A DNA stretch of 64,000 bases from Aurelia coerulea (lineage: Eukaryota > Cnidaria > Scyphozoa > Semaeostomeae > Ulmaridae). Where the stretch lies: the NCBI GenBank assembly GCA_039566865.1, contig CM076959.1, positions 6,245,501 to 6,309,500 of the forward strand. The letters run 5' to 3'. The position numbers and the translations under genes are program-made. The notes below the pieces were generated by a model, which was given only the letters and a program-made list of their open reading frames with translations, did not search any database and was not told where the DNA came from. This document shows, piece after piece, positions 20,651 to 33,264 of the stretch (position 1 is the first letter of the stretch; the number at the start of each line of letters is the position of its first letter).

Positions 20651-21620
20651 AAACTTGACTTTTAAATTGGGCTGGAATTAGTAGTTGGCTTTGCTAATTC
20701 TAGGTATAAAAGTTGTTAAAACTTTATCACAGAGCTTCTTGAATTTTCGTAAAATTGAATTCCACAATTGTTCATCATTTATTCAATACCACTGTTACAG
20801 TACTAATGTTCCTTTCAAAGACATGAGTGTATTCTAATATCTTTTAAAGTCAATCGAAGCCTGCAACTACTCAAGGATAACTTCTAAAGTTCATTAACAA
20901 AGATTTCGGCTGTTTTTTTATAACGCATCTATACAGTAGCTAACAGGTGTCCAAAAATTGCCCCTTTTTGAGTAAACAAGGGAACACACGATAAAACAAC
21001 GGGACTTTTTGAGTTCATAGTTACATTTGTTGATCCTCAACTTAAATTCACATACCTTGCATTTTAAAATCGTCCATCAAACACCGGAGAAAGGGCCTAG
21101 CCATGATTTAATTTTACAGGCATGTTACAAAAGAGTTTTCAGCTTTGACCTTTAGTTCTTACTTTTGAAAAAAAATTAGAATTATACGTTGAAAGGCTTC
21201 AAGTGTTCTTGAAAATACGTTTACTTTTGAGGAATCGGTGATTGCATTGCATTCTATCCAAAGTGTTATTTGTACCAAAGAAGATAAAATGGAGCACATG
21301 CACGCTTATTTTGGAGGTGTGACACGACTTTATCATGTTTACCTCATATTTATTACATTCGTTTTAATCAGGGCAATGTCAATTCTTTTTTCGTTCAAGA
21401 TGGACTCTCGAGGCGTGCACGTGTTGTCGCGAGAGCAAAGTTTAATTGGTTCAGTTATCACGACTGAGTAATAAATACTTCATACTTTAATATTTTTAAT
21501 AAAAATAAGTTCAGTTATGAATTTGAGGATGCAAATGTAGCTATTAATTGTATATTTTCTCGCATCTTGGAGTTCGGTTGGTTTTCATCACGTTGTTGGG
21601 CCTACTTTTAGGGCATAACT
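20651..21620. other. Region before LINE ORF1, 5' limit of LINE unknown
   Basis: AT-rich with no clear gene. The last few hundred bases probably belong to the 5' UTR of the following LINE. No target-site duplication could be matched to the LINE's 3' end. Confidence 0.4.
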
Positions 21621-21629
21621 TTGCAAAAC

Positions 21630-22436
21630 ATGGCGCAAGAAACTGTAACATTGTCGATGGTTCAAAACCTGTTGGAAGTACAAGCAAAGAACTTCAAAAC
21701 CGCTCTTGAACTGATGGTAGGCACATTGAAGGATGATATAAAAGAGCTTCGGAAAGATGTATCGGATCTGAAAATGAGTTTAATTTTTTCTCAAGCCAAA
21801 CAGGACGAAATGGACCTGAAAGTGAAAAGTTTAGATGACAAGATCAAAGCCAATGAGCGCTCGGTTCAAGACTCATTTGGTTACATAGAAGACCTCGATA
21901 AGAACGTAGAATACATAGAAAATCAAAATAGAAGAAACAACATCAAAATCCTGGGGGTACCTGAGAATAAAGATAATGAACAAACGTGGGAGCAAACTGA
22001 ATAAATTGTTAAAAGTCTCATTCAGAATGAGTTAGGTTCAAGTGATGTTTTTCAGCTGGAAAGATGCCACAGAGTGGGTAACAGAAACCCTAAAAGCTTC
22101 AACAAGCAGCAAAGGAATGATGGGAGAAACAGAAATAACGAGCCACGTCCTATAGTAGCCAAATTCTTGAAATGGAAAGAGAAAGAGACAGTTCTTGGTC
22201 TTGCAAGATCCAAGAAGCCACATGGAATAATGTTTGTGCAGGATTTATCCGGGAAAACCTTAGCCAGAAGAAGAGAGAAAATTCCTCAGCTTATTGAAGC
22301 TAGAGCACAGGGTAAAATAGCCTACTTTGTAATGGACAGATTAGTTGTTCGTAATTCGTTAAGTGGAAGTCACAAGAAGAAACCAGAAAATGCCAATGAC
22401 TCTGTTTCAAGTGAAACTGAAATCTCATTTCGTTAG
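21630..22436 (+). pseudogene. LINE ORF1 RNA-binding protein, one premature stop
   Basis: The frame starts at ATGGCGCAAG and reads a long charged coiled coil (AKQDEMDLKVKSLDDKIKAN). It is followed by an L1-ORF1-like RNA-binding domain (LERCHRVGNR, RPIVAKFLKWKEK, KKPHGIMFVQDLS). A single TAA after ...EQTE at about 22002 splits an otherwise continuous frame. ORF1 proteins coat LINE RNA as trimers; the role here is by family analogy. Confidence 0.8.
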
Positions 22437-22550
22437 ATTGGACCTCTTGCCTTTCCTTGCGAGTTGTGTTATTCTTGCTTATTTATATTTCAGTTTTTTT
22501 CAGTTTATTGTGCTGGATTTTGGTCTTTTATCATAAGTCATCAAACGTAA

Positions 22551-25537
22551 ATGACAAGTCCGGGTGATTCTCCATGTGGTATTTGCCACAAAAACATACT
22601 CAATGCTCAAAAGGCTATTTTTTGCAATAAATGTAATTTCTTTGTCCACTCTAAATGCAATGATATCTCTGCTCGTGAATATAGAGAGCTTGAAAAGGAA
22701 CCAGATGAAGTTCTTTGGTTTTGCAAGCTATGTATCCAAGATATGTTTCCATTTGGCTCATTAGGAAATGATGAATTATCAGTACTTTATGATTTTGATG
22801 TTCCATCCCTTGCTGACTTTTCACCTTCATTTGAAACTACATCGAACCTTGTGAATTTGCCTAATCTTAGTGATTATGATATTGATGAACATATGCCCCA
22901 GAATATTCTCGCTACTTCACTCTACCTGAGCTGTCTTCCTTACAGTCATCCTCCAGTGACTTTTCTGTCCTTCATACAAATATAAGAAGTTTATCCCTTC
23001 ATCATGATGAATTAATTTCTTTATCTGCTCACTCTAATCTGAATCTTGATGTCATTGGAGTGTCTGAAATATGGCATTCTATTGACAATCCCATTTCATC
23101 TAATGTTTATTTTCCTGGCTATACCTTTTTTAAAACGTCATCATTTACTCAGAATGGTGGTGTTGGTTTGTATATCAAACATTATTTTACTTCCAAGCCA
23201 AGAACAGATTTAGATTCTTGCACAGATGATTTTGAAACAATATGGGTGGAGATTGAAAATAGAAAGGATAAAGATTTCCTTATTTGTTGTGTTTACAGAC
23301 CCCAAGTTCAAATGTTGATAACCTCACATCTCATTTTCAGAATCTTCTATCTAAAATATCTTCAAACGAACTGGTATTTATAATGGGTGATTTCAATGTC
23401 AATCTACTTGATTATGCTTCCCATACACCAACAACTGATTTTGTCAACAACTTTTTATCGCACATCCTTCTTCCTTGTATTCATCATCCTACTAGAGTCT
23501 CAGAACATAAAGCATCAGTTATTGACAGCATATACACTAATGCTACCAATGCTAATATAACAAGTGGCAACATTTTAATGCAAATTACTGATCATTTCCC
23601 TCAGTTCTTGATTTTGAAAAATACTCAGGTTAGTCATAATAAATCTGAATCATTCAAATATGATTATTCTAAATTTAAGGATGACAAATTCCTCGAGGAT
23701 TTTAATCAGATTAACTTTACTTATTTAAAAACAGTGACATGGATGTGAGTAAAAAATTTGATAGATTTTTGCAAGACCTTAGTACTTTGACAAATAAGCA
23801 TGCACCATTAAAAAAGCGGAGTAGAAAGGAAATAAAATTGAAAGATAAACCGTGGATAGAATAATAATAGAATACAAAAGATGATGAGAATCCGAGACAG
23901 AGTTTTGCTGAAATTAAAGAAAAAGGCAACTGATGATAACCTTAAATTGTATAAAAAATTTAGAAATCGCGTTTCCAATGAAATAAAAAGAAGTAAAGAA
24001 AGTTACTTCCATAACTTTTTTTCTACTAATAATCAGAATATGAAAAAATTATGGTCAGGTATAAAGACAATCATCTCTCATAAATCTTCTACTTCTTCTT
24101 CAATTAACAAAATCAAAGACAATGATGGAAATGTAACATCAGATCCTTCTAAATGTCAAATATTTTCAATGATTTTTTTGTAAATGTTGCTGATGAAATA
24201 ACAAAGACAATCCCAAGAACTCCTAAATCTCCTCTTGAGTATTTATCTAACAGAACTTCTAATTCACTTTTCCTTGCTCCAGTTACTTGGATAGAAGTTA
24301 CTGACCTAATAAACATTTTAAATCCATCTAAATCTGTAGGTCCTAACAGTATACCCATAAAATTACTAAAAATCATTGGATCCTCAGTTTCCCCACTTCT
24401 TTCTCTCCTTGTGAATCAGTCTTTCCAGTCTGGTATTTTTCCTGATAAGCTTAAGATAGCTAAAGTGATAACTCTATTTAAAAAAGGGAATCCTGAGCTA
24501 CCATCTAACTATAGGGCAATTTCTCTTTTACCCATCTTCAGTAAGATATTTGAGAAGTTGATGTACAGGCGACTGTATAGATTCCTTGAACTACATAATG
24601 TTCTTTATTCTTTACAATTTGGATTTCAAGAAAACCACTCTATCGACCATGCCCTTGTAAGTTTGACAGAAGCTGTGAGAAACACACTTGATAATGGAAG
24701 ATTTGGTTGCGGTATTTTTATTGATTTGCAAAAGGCTTTTGATACTGTTAATCATAAAATGTTGTTATCAAAATTGGAACACTATGGTGTGCGAGGTTGT
24801 GCCCTTGACTGGCTTAGATCTTATCTATCTGACAGAAAGCAATATGTTTCTATTAATGGAAGTAATTCTAACTTACTTTCAATCACTTGTGGTGTACCAC
24901 AGGGTTCTGTACTGGGCCCATTGCTTTTCCTCATCTACATCAATGATTTACCAAATGCTTCTAAGAAACTTAATTTCTATCTTTTTGCTGATGATACAAA
25001 CATCTACTGTGAATCCAAAGATTTACCTAATTTAGTTAAAATTGTTAACAAAGAACTTAGATTAATAAAGAAATGGCTTGATGCTAATAAATTATCATTA
25101 AACATTGATAAGACAAACTATATTATCTTTCATTCTTCTTCTAGGAATGTTCCTTCTGATTCTACCATTAAAATAGGGAAAAAATATATTAAAAGGGTCA
25201 AATTTGTTAAATTCTTGGGACTCCTCTTAGATGAACATCTAAGCTGAAAATACCATCTTAGTGAACTTTCTAAAAAATTAGCCAAAACTTGTGGAATCTT
25301 TTATAAAATTAGGAACTTACTTCCATTAGATGTTTTGCTTTGCTTGTACAATGCTTTGTTTCTGTCCTTCTTACAGTATGGCCTTATTGTTGGGGCCAAA
25401 CATATACATCATACGTTGATCCAATTTTTAAATTACAGAAAAAAGCAGTTAGAGCTATCTCATTTCAGCCTCGCTTGTCACCCTCTCTTCCGATCTTTAA
25501 AGATCTTAAACTTCTCAAACTTTCTGAGATATTTGAA
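22551..25537 (+). pseudogene. LINE ORF2: PHD-like finger, endonuclease, reverse transcriptase
   Basis: It begins with a PHD-like finger (CGICHKNIL...CNKCNFFVHSKC...WFCKLC). An APE-type endonuclease follows (HTNIRSL, VIGVSEIW, FIMGDFNV, DHFPQF), then reverse transcriptase with SKSVGPNSIP, GIFIDLQKAFDTVNH, GVPQGSVLGPLLFLIYINDL and FADDTNIY. At least four frameshifts (near 22930, 23300, 23735 and 24160) and a stop after DEHLS (25245-25247) inactivate it. The C-terminal part resumes at 34501 after the foldback element. Confidence 0.9.
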
Positions 25538-26778
25538 GGTAAGGCCGAAAAGTCGGAGATGTCGGAGATGTCGGAGATGTTGGAGCAATTTCTCAAACTT
25601 TTTCATCTCTGACTTTTCGTTTTTCCCCTATATGCTATAAACGAAAAGTCGGAGATGTCGGAGCAGGGATTTTTCTCCCTTAATTCAGTAAATTCTGATT
25701 GCAAAATGCCCTTCTTCTAAGGTAGTTTCCCACGCTTTGTAGCAGTGTTGTTAGAAAATAGCCTCGGAGATTTTCCTCCGACTTTTCGTTTTTCCCCTAT
25801 ATGCAATAAACGAAAAGTCGGAGATGTTGGAGCAGGGATTTTTCTCCCTTTAAATCTGTAAATTCTGATTGTAAAATGCCCTTCTTCTAAGGTAGCTTCC
25901 TACGCTTTGTAACAGTATTGTTAGAAAATAGCCTCGGAGATTTTCCTCCGACTTTTCGTTTTTCCCCTATATGCAAAAAACGAAAAGTCGGAGATGTTGG
26001 AGCAGGGATTTTTCTCCCTTTATATCTGTAAATTCTGATTGTAAAATGCCCTTCTTCTACGGCAGTTTCCCACGGTTTGTAGCAGTGTTCAGGGGCGGAT
26101 CCAGGAATTTCGGTGACAGGGTTGGGTTGCGGCGAAGCCGCAACGGAAGGCGAGGGAGGTGGCAGTAAGGGGGGGGGTCCGGGGGCGAAGCCCACTGGAA
26201 AATTTTTTGGGCCACGCCCTTTTATTTTTCAGGGAACGCCCTTTTTTCTTTGCAATGTTTGGACCACGCCTTATTGTAGAAAGTGCTTTTTGAATACAAT
26301 TTCATCGAAGAATAACGCTGTCAAAGTGAATAAATTGACGGAAATACGACAAATTTCTTCCGATAATGTAGTAAACATGCACTGTGTCCAAATCTACAGT
26401 CTATGAGTCTATACTTTCAAATGTCTTATTTGCTTTGTGGTCTTGTTGGTTCTAAAATGCTACTCCTCACCTTCATGCAAGTTCGACAGGCAACTTTAAA
26501 GATCATCAACACGCGTGTCCATCATACCTATGTACAGAGTAAGTACCAAAGAGAAACCTTTTGCGTCATCGATTTTCACAAACAAAATTCTAAGAATGGG
26601 AAAAATAAGTAGGCTGTATGAATATCTAACTCAGTTTTGTCGAGTAGGAAACATTTGTTTGGCGTCAGCCCTGTACAATCTTCACGTCTTTTCATTATAA
26701 ATCTTTGAATAAATTTTATAGTCTCTTGAAGCTAGTTGGCCAGGGAAGGTTTTTCTCTTTGGTATCCGATTTAAAAAG

Positions 26779-29700
26779 TCAGACTGACTTTGATAAACTG
26801 CCTTGAAGATTCAATTTTTGTGAGTGTCGCTGTCCAATATGTTTATAATTTCCATTCTCCCTCTGTGTACATGGTAGCGCTAGTCCATTCATGCGGTCCT
26901 GTTTCATTGTGCCACGCAAGTATGTCTTTAGTCTACGAAGAACAGAAATTGATCTTTCACATTCTGACGTTGTGATTGGAACGGTGGCGATGATCTTTAG
27001 TTCCGCATATATGTTCGGATAGCTCAAGGGGTCGGTCTGCAGTAATGTGCTTGAAATCCGATCTGGCATATCTTTCTGAGGAACTTTCGACCATTTTGCA
27101 TACCATCTGTCAAGCTCAGCATTAAGGGATTTTTCTATCGGCAGGTCATCGTTGTATGCTTCCGTAAACCTTGTGAAGCCGTCCAACCAGCTATCATCTC
27201 CAGTTCTTCCAAAAATAACGGTTGGGACAATGTTGAATCCATCGACAAGGATGTTGCTTTCGCTGTTGAACCTTTCATTTAGCTCTGTAATGAGGTGATC
27301 AACAAATGGTGCAGCAACAGTTCTCCGAAAATAGATTTCTGGCGTTTCTGCTGGAGGATTTGCATGGTTTCTCTGGTTGGTCTATGCGGTGTTGTGCCCA
27401 CAAATGCAGCAAGTGACTCAGCATCTTTGTACCACTGATGATTCTTCAATTCCAAGTTGTCACGCAATGATTTCAGATCTTCCTTGATGTCTTCGATTTC
27501 TTGGTACCCCTTCATCATCTCCATGCTCTCCCTTTGCAGTTTGACTGTTGCAGCTCGAATATATGCAAGGCAGTTTCTTACCGTAACAAGGGCGATCATG
27601 AACTCAAAAGAAGAGCAGGCTGCAAATAGACCCGAGGCATCTTTACAAGAATCGTGATTCCAGGTCTTTTCCACGTTCATCTTTACTACTTCGAGGGCTT
27701 TCACTATTGGCTCATACATTTCTTCAAACCTTATGAGGCCGTCGATACGTAGAACCCATCGTGTTCTGCAGACGTCAATCAAGGTTTTGTGCTTTGCTGT
27801 TGGCATCAGTTCCTTGATTTGACGTTCCAATAGTAGCTGGCGTTTTGGGGAGTTGTTGAAAAAGTCGGCAACAGTTTTAATATTTCCCATCATATTGCAA
27901 ACATTTTGCAATTGGCAGGCTCCAGCGACAGCTAAGTTTAGCCGGTGAGAGGCACAATGCACATAAACTGCCTTTGGGTAATCTGCTCGTATACGCTGTG
28001 CAGTCCCTCTATTCTTTCCTCCCATGTTCCCACAACCATCATAGCCTTGTCCTCTGCAATCCTCCATGTCTAGACCCAGATTTCTGATTTCCTCTTTGAT
28101 CTGACCGGATATGGCTTCGCCTGATGTTCCTGCTTCGCAGTGAATGAAGCGCAGAAACTCTTCTCTTATCATGTGTTGCCTGTCTACGAATCGGATGATC
28201 AATGCCATTTGTTCTCTGTTGCTAACATCTGATGCCTCCACTGCTAAAACGGCGAAAATCTTCGCTTCCCTGATTTCCTGTACAAGTGAATTTGAAATGT
28301 ATGCTCCACAGCAGTGAATCATTTCATTCTGGATGGTCTTTGAACGATAATTTGCATTTCGTGGTGCTGTCTCAAAATGTTGCTTGAGGATTTCATCTCC
28401 GCTCTTGGCACGAAAGTCGAGGAGCTCTTGAAAATTTCCCGTGTTGCTGTTTCCTTCAGATTCTCTGTGTGCTGAATCGTCACGGTGACCGCGAAGTGCA
28501 ATGTTTTGTCTCACGCAAAAGATTACTGTTTCAAGTATAGGCTCGATCTTTTCTCTGTTTTTCTTAATTCTTGCACTGCCAACTGTATCTACAATCTCAT
28601 CAAGTGGCTTTAGCTTTCTCTCAACAAGCTCTTTGAAGTCATCCATTTCTAGCGTTGCTTGGTGGTGAAGCTGTGATTTCATCTCGTGATCCTTGTATTT
28701 CGAATGAGCACTCGACCAATACGTAAGTGGGGACTTAAAGAGTTTGTCAAGTTTATTGGCATTGTGTCCAGTTTCTTTGCCAAATAGAACGCATGGCAGG
28801 CAAAAAGCGCCATCTAAATACTTGGAGTAGGCAAGCCATGGGAACCTTTTCAACCATTGGAAAACAAATCGCTTGCGTTGAACAGCTTCACTTGTGACAC
28901 GAAATTCGTAATTCGAATCTGGCCGCCAAACATCCACTGCCAGGCCGTACTTCTCTTCATCACCCAATGATTTGACCTTGTCATTAACGAGCCCAATGTC
29001 TCTTATATTCACATCTGAAAGTGGAAAAACTGGGTTGCCTCTCTTTATCACTCCTGTGACATTGTTAGACTCTGTATTTTCCTTGGGTTCTCTTTTTACG
29101 GCCTGTTCTAAAGAGCTTTGTGGGTTAGCTTTAGTCGCGGTCACAAACCCAGTTAACTTTACTTGCTTCAAAACAGGTGGCTGAGTGACCTCATCGCTTG
29201 ACTCCACGAGTGTGTCTTTATGACGTTTCCTTGCTTCTGCCCCTTCAACTTTAACTGTTGCGCTCTCTATGTCCATGGCATTAGTTTCTTGCAGCTCTCT
29301 TTCATCAGCAAAAAGAGGCACACAATGATTTACCTTATATAATGCCCTTTCTTTTGTTAGCCCAAGATCATACCAGAGGATAACAATTTCATCACACTTG
29401 CTTTTTCCATCTTTGACACGAGGGTTTATTTGGCCAGTGAATAAATTCTTCAAACCTCGTTGGTTGCAATCAGGAAAAACAGACTTGATGTTTCTTCCAA
29501 TAACAGATGACAAGGCCATTAAACTGATTAAGGGTGACCAAACAGCAAAGGTGCAATTTTCTTGTGCTTGAACCAGTATGGACTTACTCCAGCTATCCCC
29601 TTTTGAAAAGACCCATGATGATGCATCCCCCAGGCATGTTGACATCGCATTGTTGATACTTTTGAAAGTAGGAGAAAGCTCACCAGAGTCAAACTTGCCT

Positions 29701-29926
29701 GTATGTAAGGATGTGTTGCATAGAAGGTAGAGTTTTGATATAACTCAATAGAGGTCAGGAGTCTCAGGCAGCCATTCAAGCCTTCATTGCCAATTAATGC
29801 AACTGAACAAGCATTGTATAAACAGTTGCCATCAGGTGATGTTCTACAAGGAAAACATGTATCTTGTGCACTTGATACCCTATTCTTGGTTCCAGTGCCA
29901 AAGAATAAGGTAGAAATAAAAACCAA
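26779..29926 (-). pseudogene. OTU domain fused to hAT transposase, two frameshifts
   Basis: Reading down from 29926, an OTU-like protease start (TSPDGNCLYNACSVALIGNE, with D and C of the catalytic site) shifts frame near 29700. A vertnin-like segment (VWSPLISLMALSSVIGR), a linker, a TTF-type zinc finger (RFPWLAYSKYLDGAFCLPCV) and the hAT catalytic region (EASDVSNREQMAL, CRGQGYDGCGNMGG, HCASHRLNLAVAG) follow. A second shift near 27330 leads to the hAT C-terminal dimerisation domain (TTSECERSISVLRRLKTYLR). The gene resembles ZMYM1/P52rIPK-type hAT transposases with an added OTU module. OTU proteases remove ubiquitin; hAT transposases cut and paste the element. Both shifts make it non-functional as read, unless an intron hides them. 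Confidence 0.85.
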
Positions 29927-30474
29927 GCAAAAATTACCGTGAAGAAATATGTAGACAGACTCTCTGCACGTAGGCTAGTAGATTCCTTAATTGTTTAAAT
30001 TTCCTTTTCTGCTTCCTTCCCGGGGGCCGCGCCATCGAAGCTTCAAAAACATACCTGTTCCTTATACCAATTTTCGAAAATGTATACGCGACCTTGTACC
30101 AATTTTGCGAAAAAGTATACCCGACCTTATACCAATTTTCCAAAAAGTATACCAAAATCGTTCCTTAAATAAACAAAAATTGCGGAAATCGATACAATTT
30201 CTTATACTAAAATTATGAAAATCGATACCGTTCCCGATGATACCCACAATATGTGTAATACCCCCCCCCCCCGGGAGTTCCTCATTAAACTGTCTCCCCG
30301 AACCTACTGTTGCATCTCCAGGCATCTCTGTCCAGCAAAGGAAATTCGAAACTAACTGATTCTAATGGCATAGTGAACTGACGAAATTAATTTGCTGAAA
30401 ACTCATTTTAAGAATTAGTAAATTCCGATGCATCGTGGAAAGCATATGTTATTTAGGTATGACATAGCATAACG
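29927..30474. mobile_element. hAT intron region with a G-tract foldback (about 30018-30283)
   Basis: The stretch between the OTU exon and the next insertion holds a G-tract foldback. It opens CCCGGGGGCCGCG and closes with about 14 C before GGG. It contains repeated TATACCNATTTT / ATCGATACC-type words like the elements at 8246 and 55614. A clean TSD was not found. Confidence 0.6.
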
Positions 30475-30484
30475 ACTTGCCACA

Positions 30485-31247
30485 TAGCCTGCGAGCAGAC
30501 TCTACTGATTCCCTGAAGAGAAGTGAGGCTCACTTCTCTTCCTTGTTGGGGAGACGAGGTCTCGATTCTATTGTGTAGAACAAAAGCGTAAGTGGTTTGT
30601 TCACAGAGCGATCGGCTTCATGCGGTAGATGCGCATGCGTATTACAGTTAGATTTTGAATTGCTGCCAGGCTAGAGTTCTAACAAGGAATAACAAGGAAA
30701 ATAAATTTGCGGCAATCTTCACTCGTTGTTATCAGAGTATGGGTAAGCAGGGAAACAACGGCACACAGCTCAACACAGTTTAATGCTGTAGAGTGCTTGT
30801 GTCATGAGACAAATACCCGTCTGTCCAAGTGGTGTGATGCCTCTTTGCTCTTAGCCTAAACATAGGGTTAGTTTGGTTTAGGCCCGTTGCTTGAATTATG
30901 GCGAGCTCAGAATATGATGTTCATACCAGATTGCACTAGCAGAACAAGCAGGGACGTGAAGAAAAAATTGTAAAATAGATGCGTACCTCATGGGGATTCG
31001 AACTCCGGCTGTGTGCGTCTGAGGAGTCGGAAACTACCGCTTCGCCAAACAGCCGTTGACACAATTGTGCACAGCAGTCGTAATCGTTTGTTGTGGATAA
31101 AAGACGGGGGCAGCAACGCATCGATGTTGAAATTGCTAATACGCATGCGTATCTACTGTATGCACGGGGGGACATTTAATTTCCGCGAACAAACCCGATC
31201 TCATCTCCCCAACAATTCCGGGAATCAGTAGAGTCTGCACGCAGGCT
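30485..31247. mobile_element. TIR element carrying a tRNA-like core, 10-bp TSD
   Basis: It is flanked by exact 10-bp TSDs ACTTGCCACA (30475-30484 and 31248-31257). The inverted ends contain AGCCTGCGNGCAGACTC and ACTGATTCCC. Further inside, ATGCGCATGCGTATTA and its inverse face each other. A tRNA-like block occupies part of the interior on the minus strand. Confidence 0.85.
30982..31063 (-). tRNA. Degenerate tRNA-like sequence
   Basis: On the minus strand an A-box-like TGGCGAAGCGGTAG and a B-box-like GGAGTTCGAATCCC are spaced as in a long-variable-arm tRNA. I could not draw a complete acceptor stem, so it is a tRNA relic or tRNA-derived promoter rather than a working gene. Confidence 0.4.
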
Positions 31248-31257
31248 ACTTGCCACA

Positions 31258-31509
31258 CTGATTATTCACAAACTGATTCGAATTCGTCCCACTGTTATTT
31301 TATTTGACCCAGAGTGCAAAAGTTTCCTAATAAAATCCTCTTCATTTGATGAGGTTCATTATAGATTTCAAAACTGTGTGTGGTTTGTATGTATGGGTTG
31401 GGAAGAAACAAAGATGAACGGAAAAAGATGTCTACCCTTTGGGAGGCAATACATGAATACCCCTCCCAGAAATTCTCAAGTTCATAAAAACATTTCTAAG
31501 ATCCTTACC
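31258..31509 (-). other. hAT intron beside the first-exon donor
   Basis: Mostly non-coding. At its right edge lies the splice donor GTAAGG (minus, about 31503-31508) that belonged to the exon now displaced to 32551-32773. Confidence 0.45.
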
Positions 31510-31518
31510 TCTTGGCAA

Positions 31519-32550
31519 GGGTGTCTACAAAACGTGGCCTACACCATTGGCCTACCATTTGGCTTACCTTTGACTCACCTTTGGCTTACCTTTGGCTCAC
31601 CTTTGGCCTACCTTTGGCTCACGCTTGGCTCACCCTTGGCTTACCTTTGGTGCATATTTGGCTCATTGCTGGCCTACTTGTGGTCTATTGCTGGATCAGT
31701 GTGGCACACCTGTAGCCTACCATACCTACTTTAAGCTTATTTAATTTTTATGCTCCAGAGGGGGGGGCGTAAAAGAGAATGGCTTATTAGAGAGGGGCTC
31801 ATCCACAAAATCAAATAACCAGGGTAGATTGATAGATTTTCAGTTCTTAATAGAAAGGGCAGGGCTTACTAACAATTTTGGCTAAGATTGGGGGCTTATT
31901 AGACAGGGAGACTAAAAACAGCTTCACTGCACTATTCTTTGGCTTCCACAAAGCTACAAAAATGTTTGAAAAAAACTAAAACGATTTGAAACGAACCCTT
32001 TGGCAGAAATGTTCCTAAGACATTGTAGTATTTTTACATGTCTATAGCTAACACTTGAATTCACTTGAATTGTTTGTTTTTACTATCGAAGGGCTATTTT
32101 GTCAAGAAATTCTCAAAAACTACTAAGCATTATGTGTGTCCGGTTACCCATGCTTTAGTGTGCTTTTGTTGAAAACAATTTACATGTGACGTACAAGTAG
32201 ATGATTATCTTTCAAATGAAACAAAGTTGGTAAAAATCGAACCATCAGGAGCGGAGCTATGGAAGTTTAAAGTTTAGCTAAAACAATAAATTTCATTGTA
32301 TGTTAATTAAATGTAATGCTCTTTTGCCAGAATATATTACAGGGAAATATTATTTATTATTATTTTTAATTGTTATTGGTATCACTAATAGTATGATCAT
32401 TAGTGGGCCACAAGTAGGCCAGCAATGAGCCAAAGGTAGGCCAACGGTGAGCCAAAGGTAGGCCAATGGTGAGCCAAAGGTAGGCCAATGGTGAGCCAAA
32501 GGTAAGCCAAATGGTAGGCCAATGGCGTAGGCCACGTTTTGTAGACACCC
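31519..32550. mobile_element. MULE-like element with 12-bp minisatellite TIRs, 9-bp TSD
   Basis: It is flanked by exact 9-bp TSDs TCTTGGCAA (31510-31518 and 32551-32559). The ends GGGTGTCTACAAAACGTGG are perfectly inverted. They run into tandem 12-bp units of the form CTTTGGCYYACC on the left and the inverted units on the right. The 0.7-kb middle is AT-rich without a gene. 9-bp TSDs and long repeat-filled TIRs fit MULE-type elements. Confidence 0.9.
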
Positions 32551-32773
32551 TCTTGGCAACAAAGGGATTGGTTTTTGTTTCTGCGTCTGCAAATTTTGAT
32601 TCATTTGGTATGAACCTCTCAGCGAAGCGATCTCTTTTCAATGCTTTCAGTTTTGCTCTATATACTTCATCGTTGAATTCACCTTCAACTTGTTCCTTAA
32701 AATTTGATCTATTTCTGGTCTCTAAAGCTTCTATGTTTGAAAATATCGATTTCAAGGTTTCATTTCCCTCCAT
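32551..32773 (-). pseudogene. First exon candidate of the hAT gene, disrupted at its donor
   Basis: The ATG at 32773 opens a charged, probably helical 75-residue segment ending ...NPFVAKR. In the uninterrupted sequence GCCAAGAG would be followed by GTAAGG, a good donor. The 1-kb MULE-like insertion fell within the last ten bases of the exon, so the donor is now about 1 kb away. It is a plausible 5' exon of the OTU-hAT gene (same strand, same element), but the join was not verified. Confidence 0.5.
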
Positions 32774-33264
32774 TTCAGAAACACGTGTAATGCCCTGAAG
32801 ATGTACAAAGTGAATCTGCAGGACAGAGCGGTCGCTGCGTTGGAGAATTCAAATCTCTCGTGTGTCTTACGCAATCAAATTCGGGTTGGAGCGGGTTGGC
32901 ACCGGGTTGAGAGCTCAGAATGAATGTGCCACCGGGTTGGTTTTTCCTTCCCCTATTGTTATATTTCGCAACTGGCGAGTCATGCTATGAACAAATGCGG
33001 AATGACGACAGATAATTATCATCCTCTGTCTGCTCTGTCTCTTGAATTCACTGCTTGAATTCAGTTTAACATGCTGGCATTGAAGACCAAACGCTAATAT
33101 CAGTTTTCAACAGCTAACATTCCTGGTGTGCGCCTTCGCATGGCAGAAATAGATTGAAGATGGCATTGAATTTCGAAAGGAATCTGAGAACCATTGAAGA
33201 GAAAAAACTGTTGACAAGTTAAAACGTTCTTTGGAAATCTGACCGGTTTATTCAAACCTGTCAA
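32774..33264. other. hAT 5' subterminal region
   Basis: Non-coding, with GGGTTGGAGCGGGTTGGCACC-like repeats near 32885-32940 and the right TIR following. It would contain the hAT gene promoter. Confidence 0.4.

Larger units (their letters stand above)
21621..25537 (+). mobile_element. Decayed non-LTR retrotransposon (CR1/L2-like), 5' part
   Basis: ORF1 and most of ORF2 are recognisable but broken by stops and frameshifts. The element continues at 34501-35131 after a foldback insertion. The order coiled-coil ORF1, zinc-finger leader, endonuclease and reverse transcriptase is typical of CR1-group LINEs. It cannot move by itself in this state. Confidence 0.9.

Noticed and set aside
31378..31734. 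Frames with GLPLAYLWLTFGSPLA repeats
   Set aside because: Translations of the 12-bp minisatellite arm; the mirrored peptide appears at 32366-32604.
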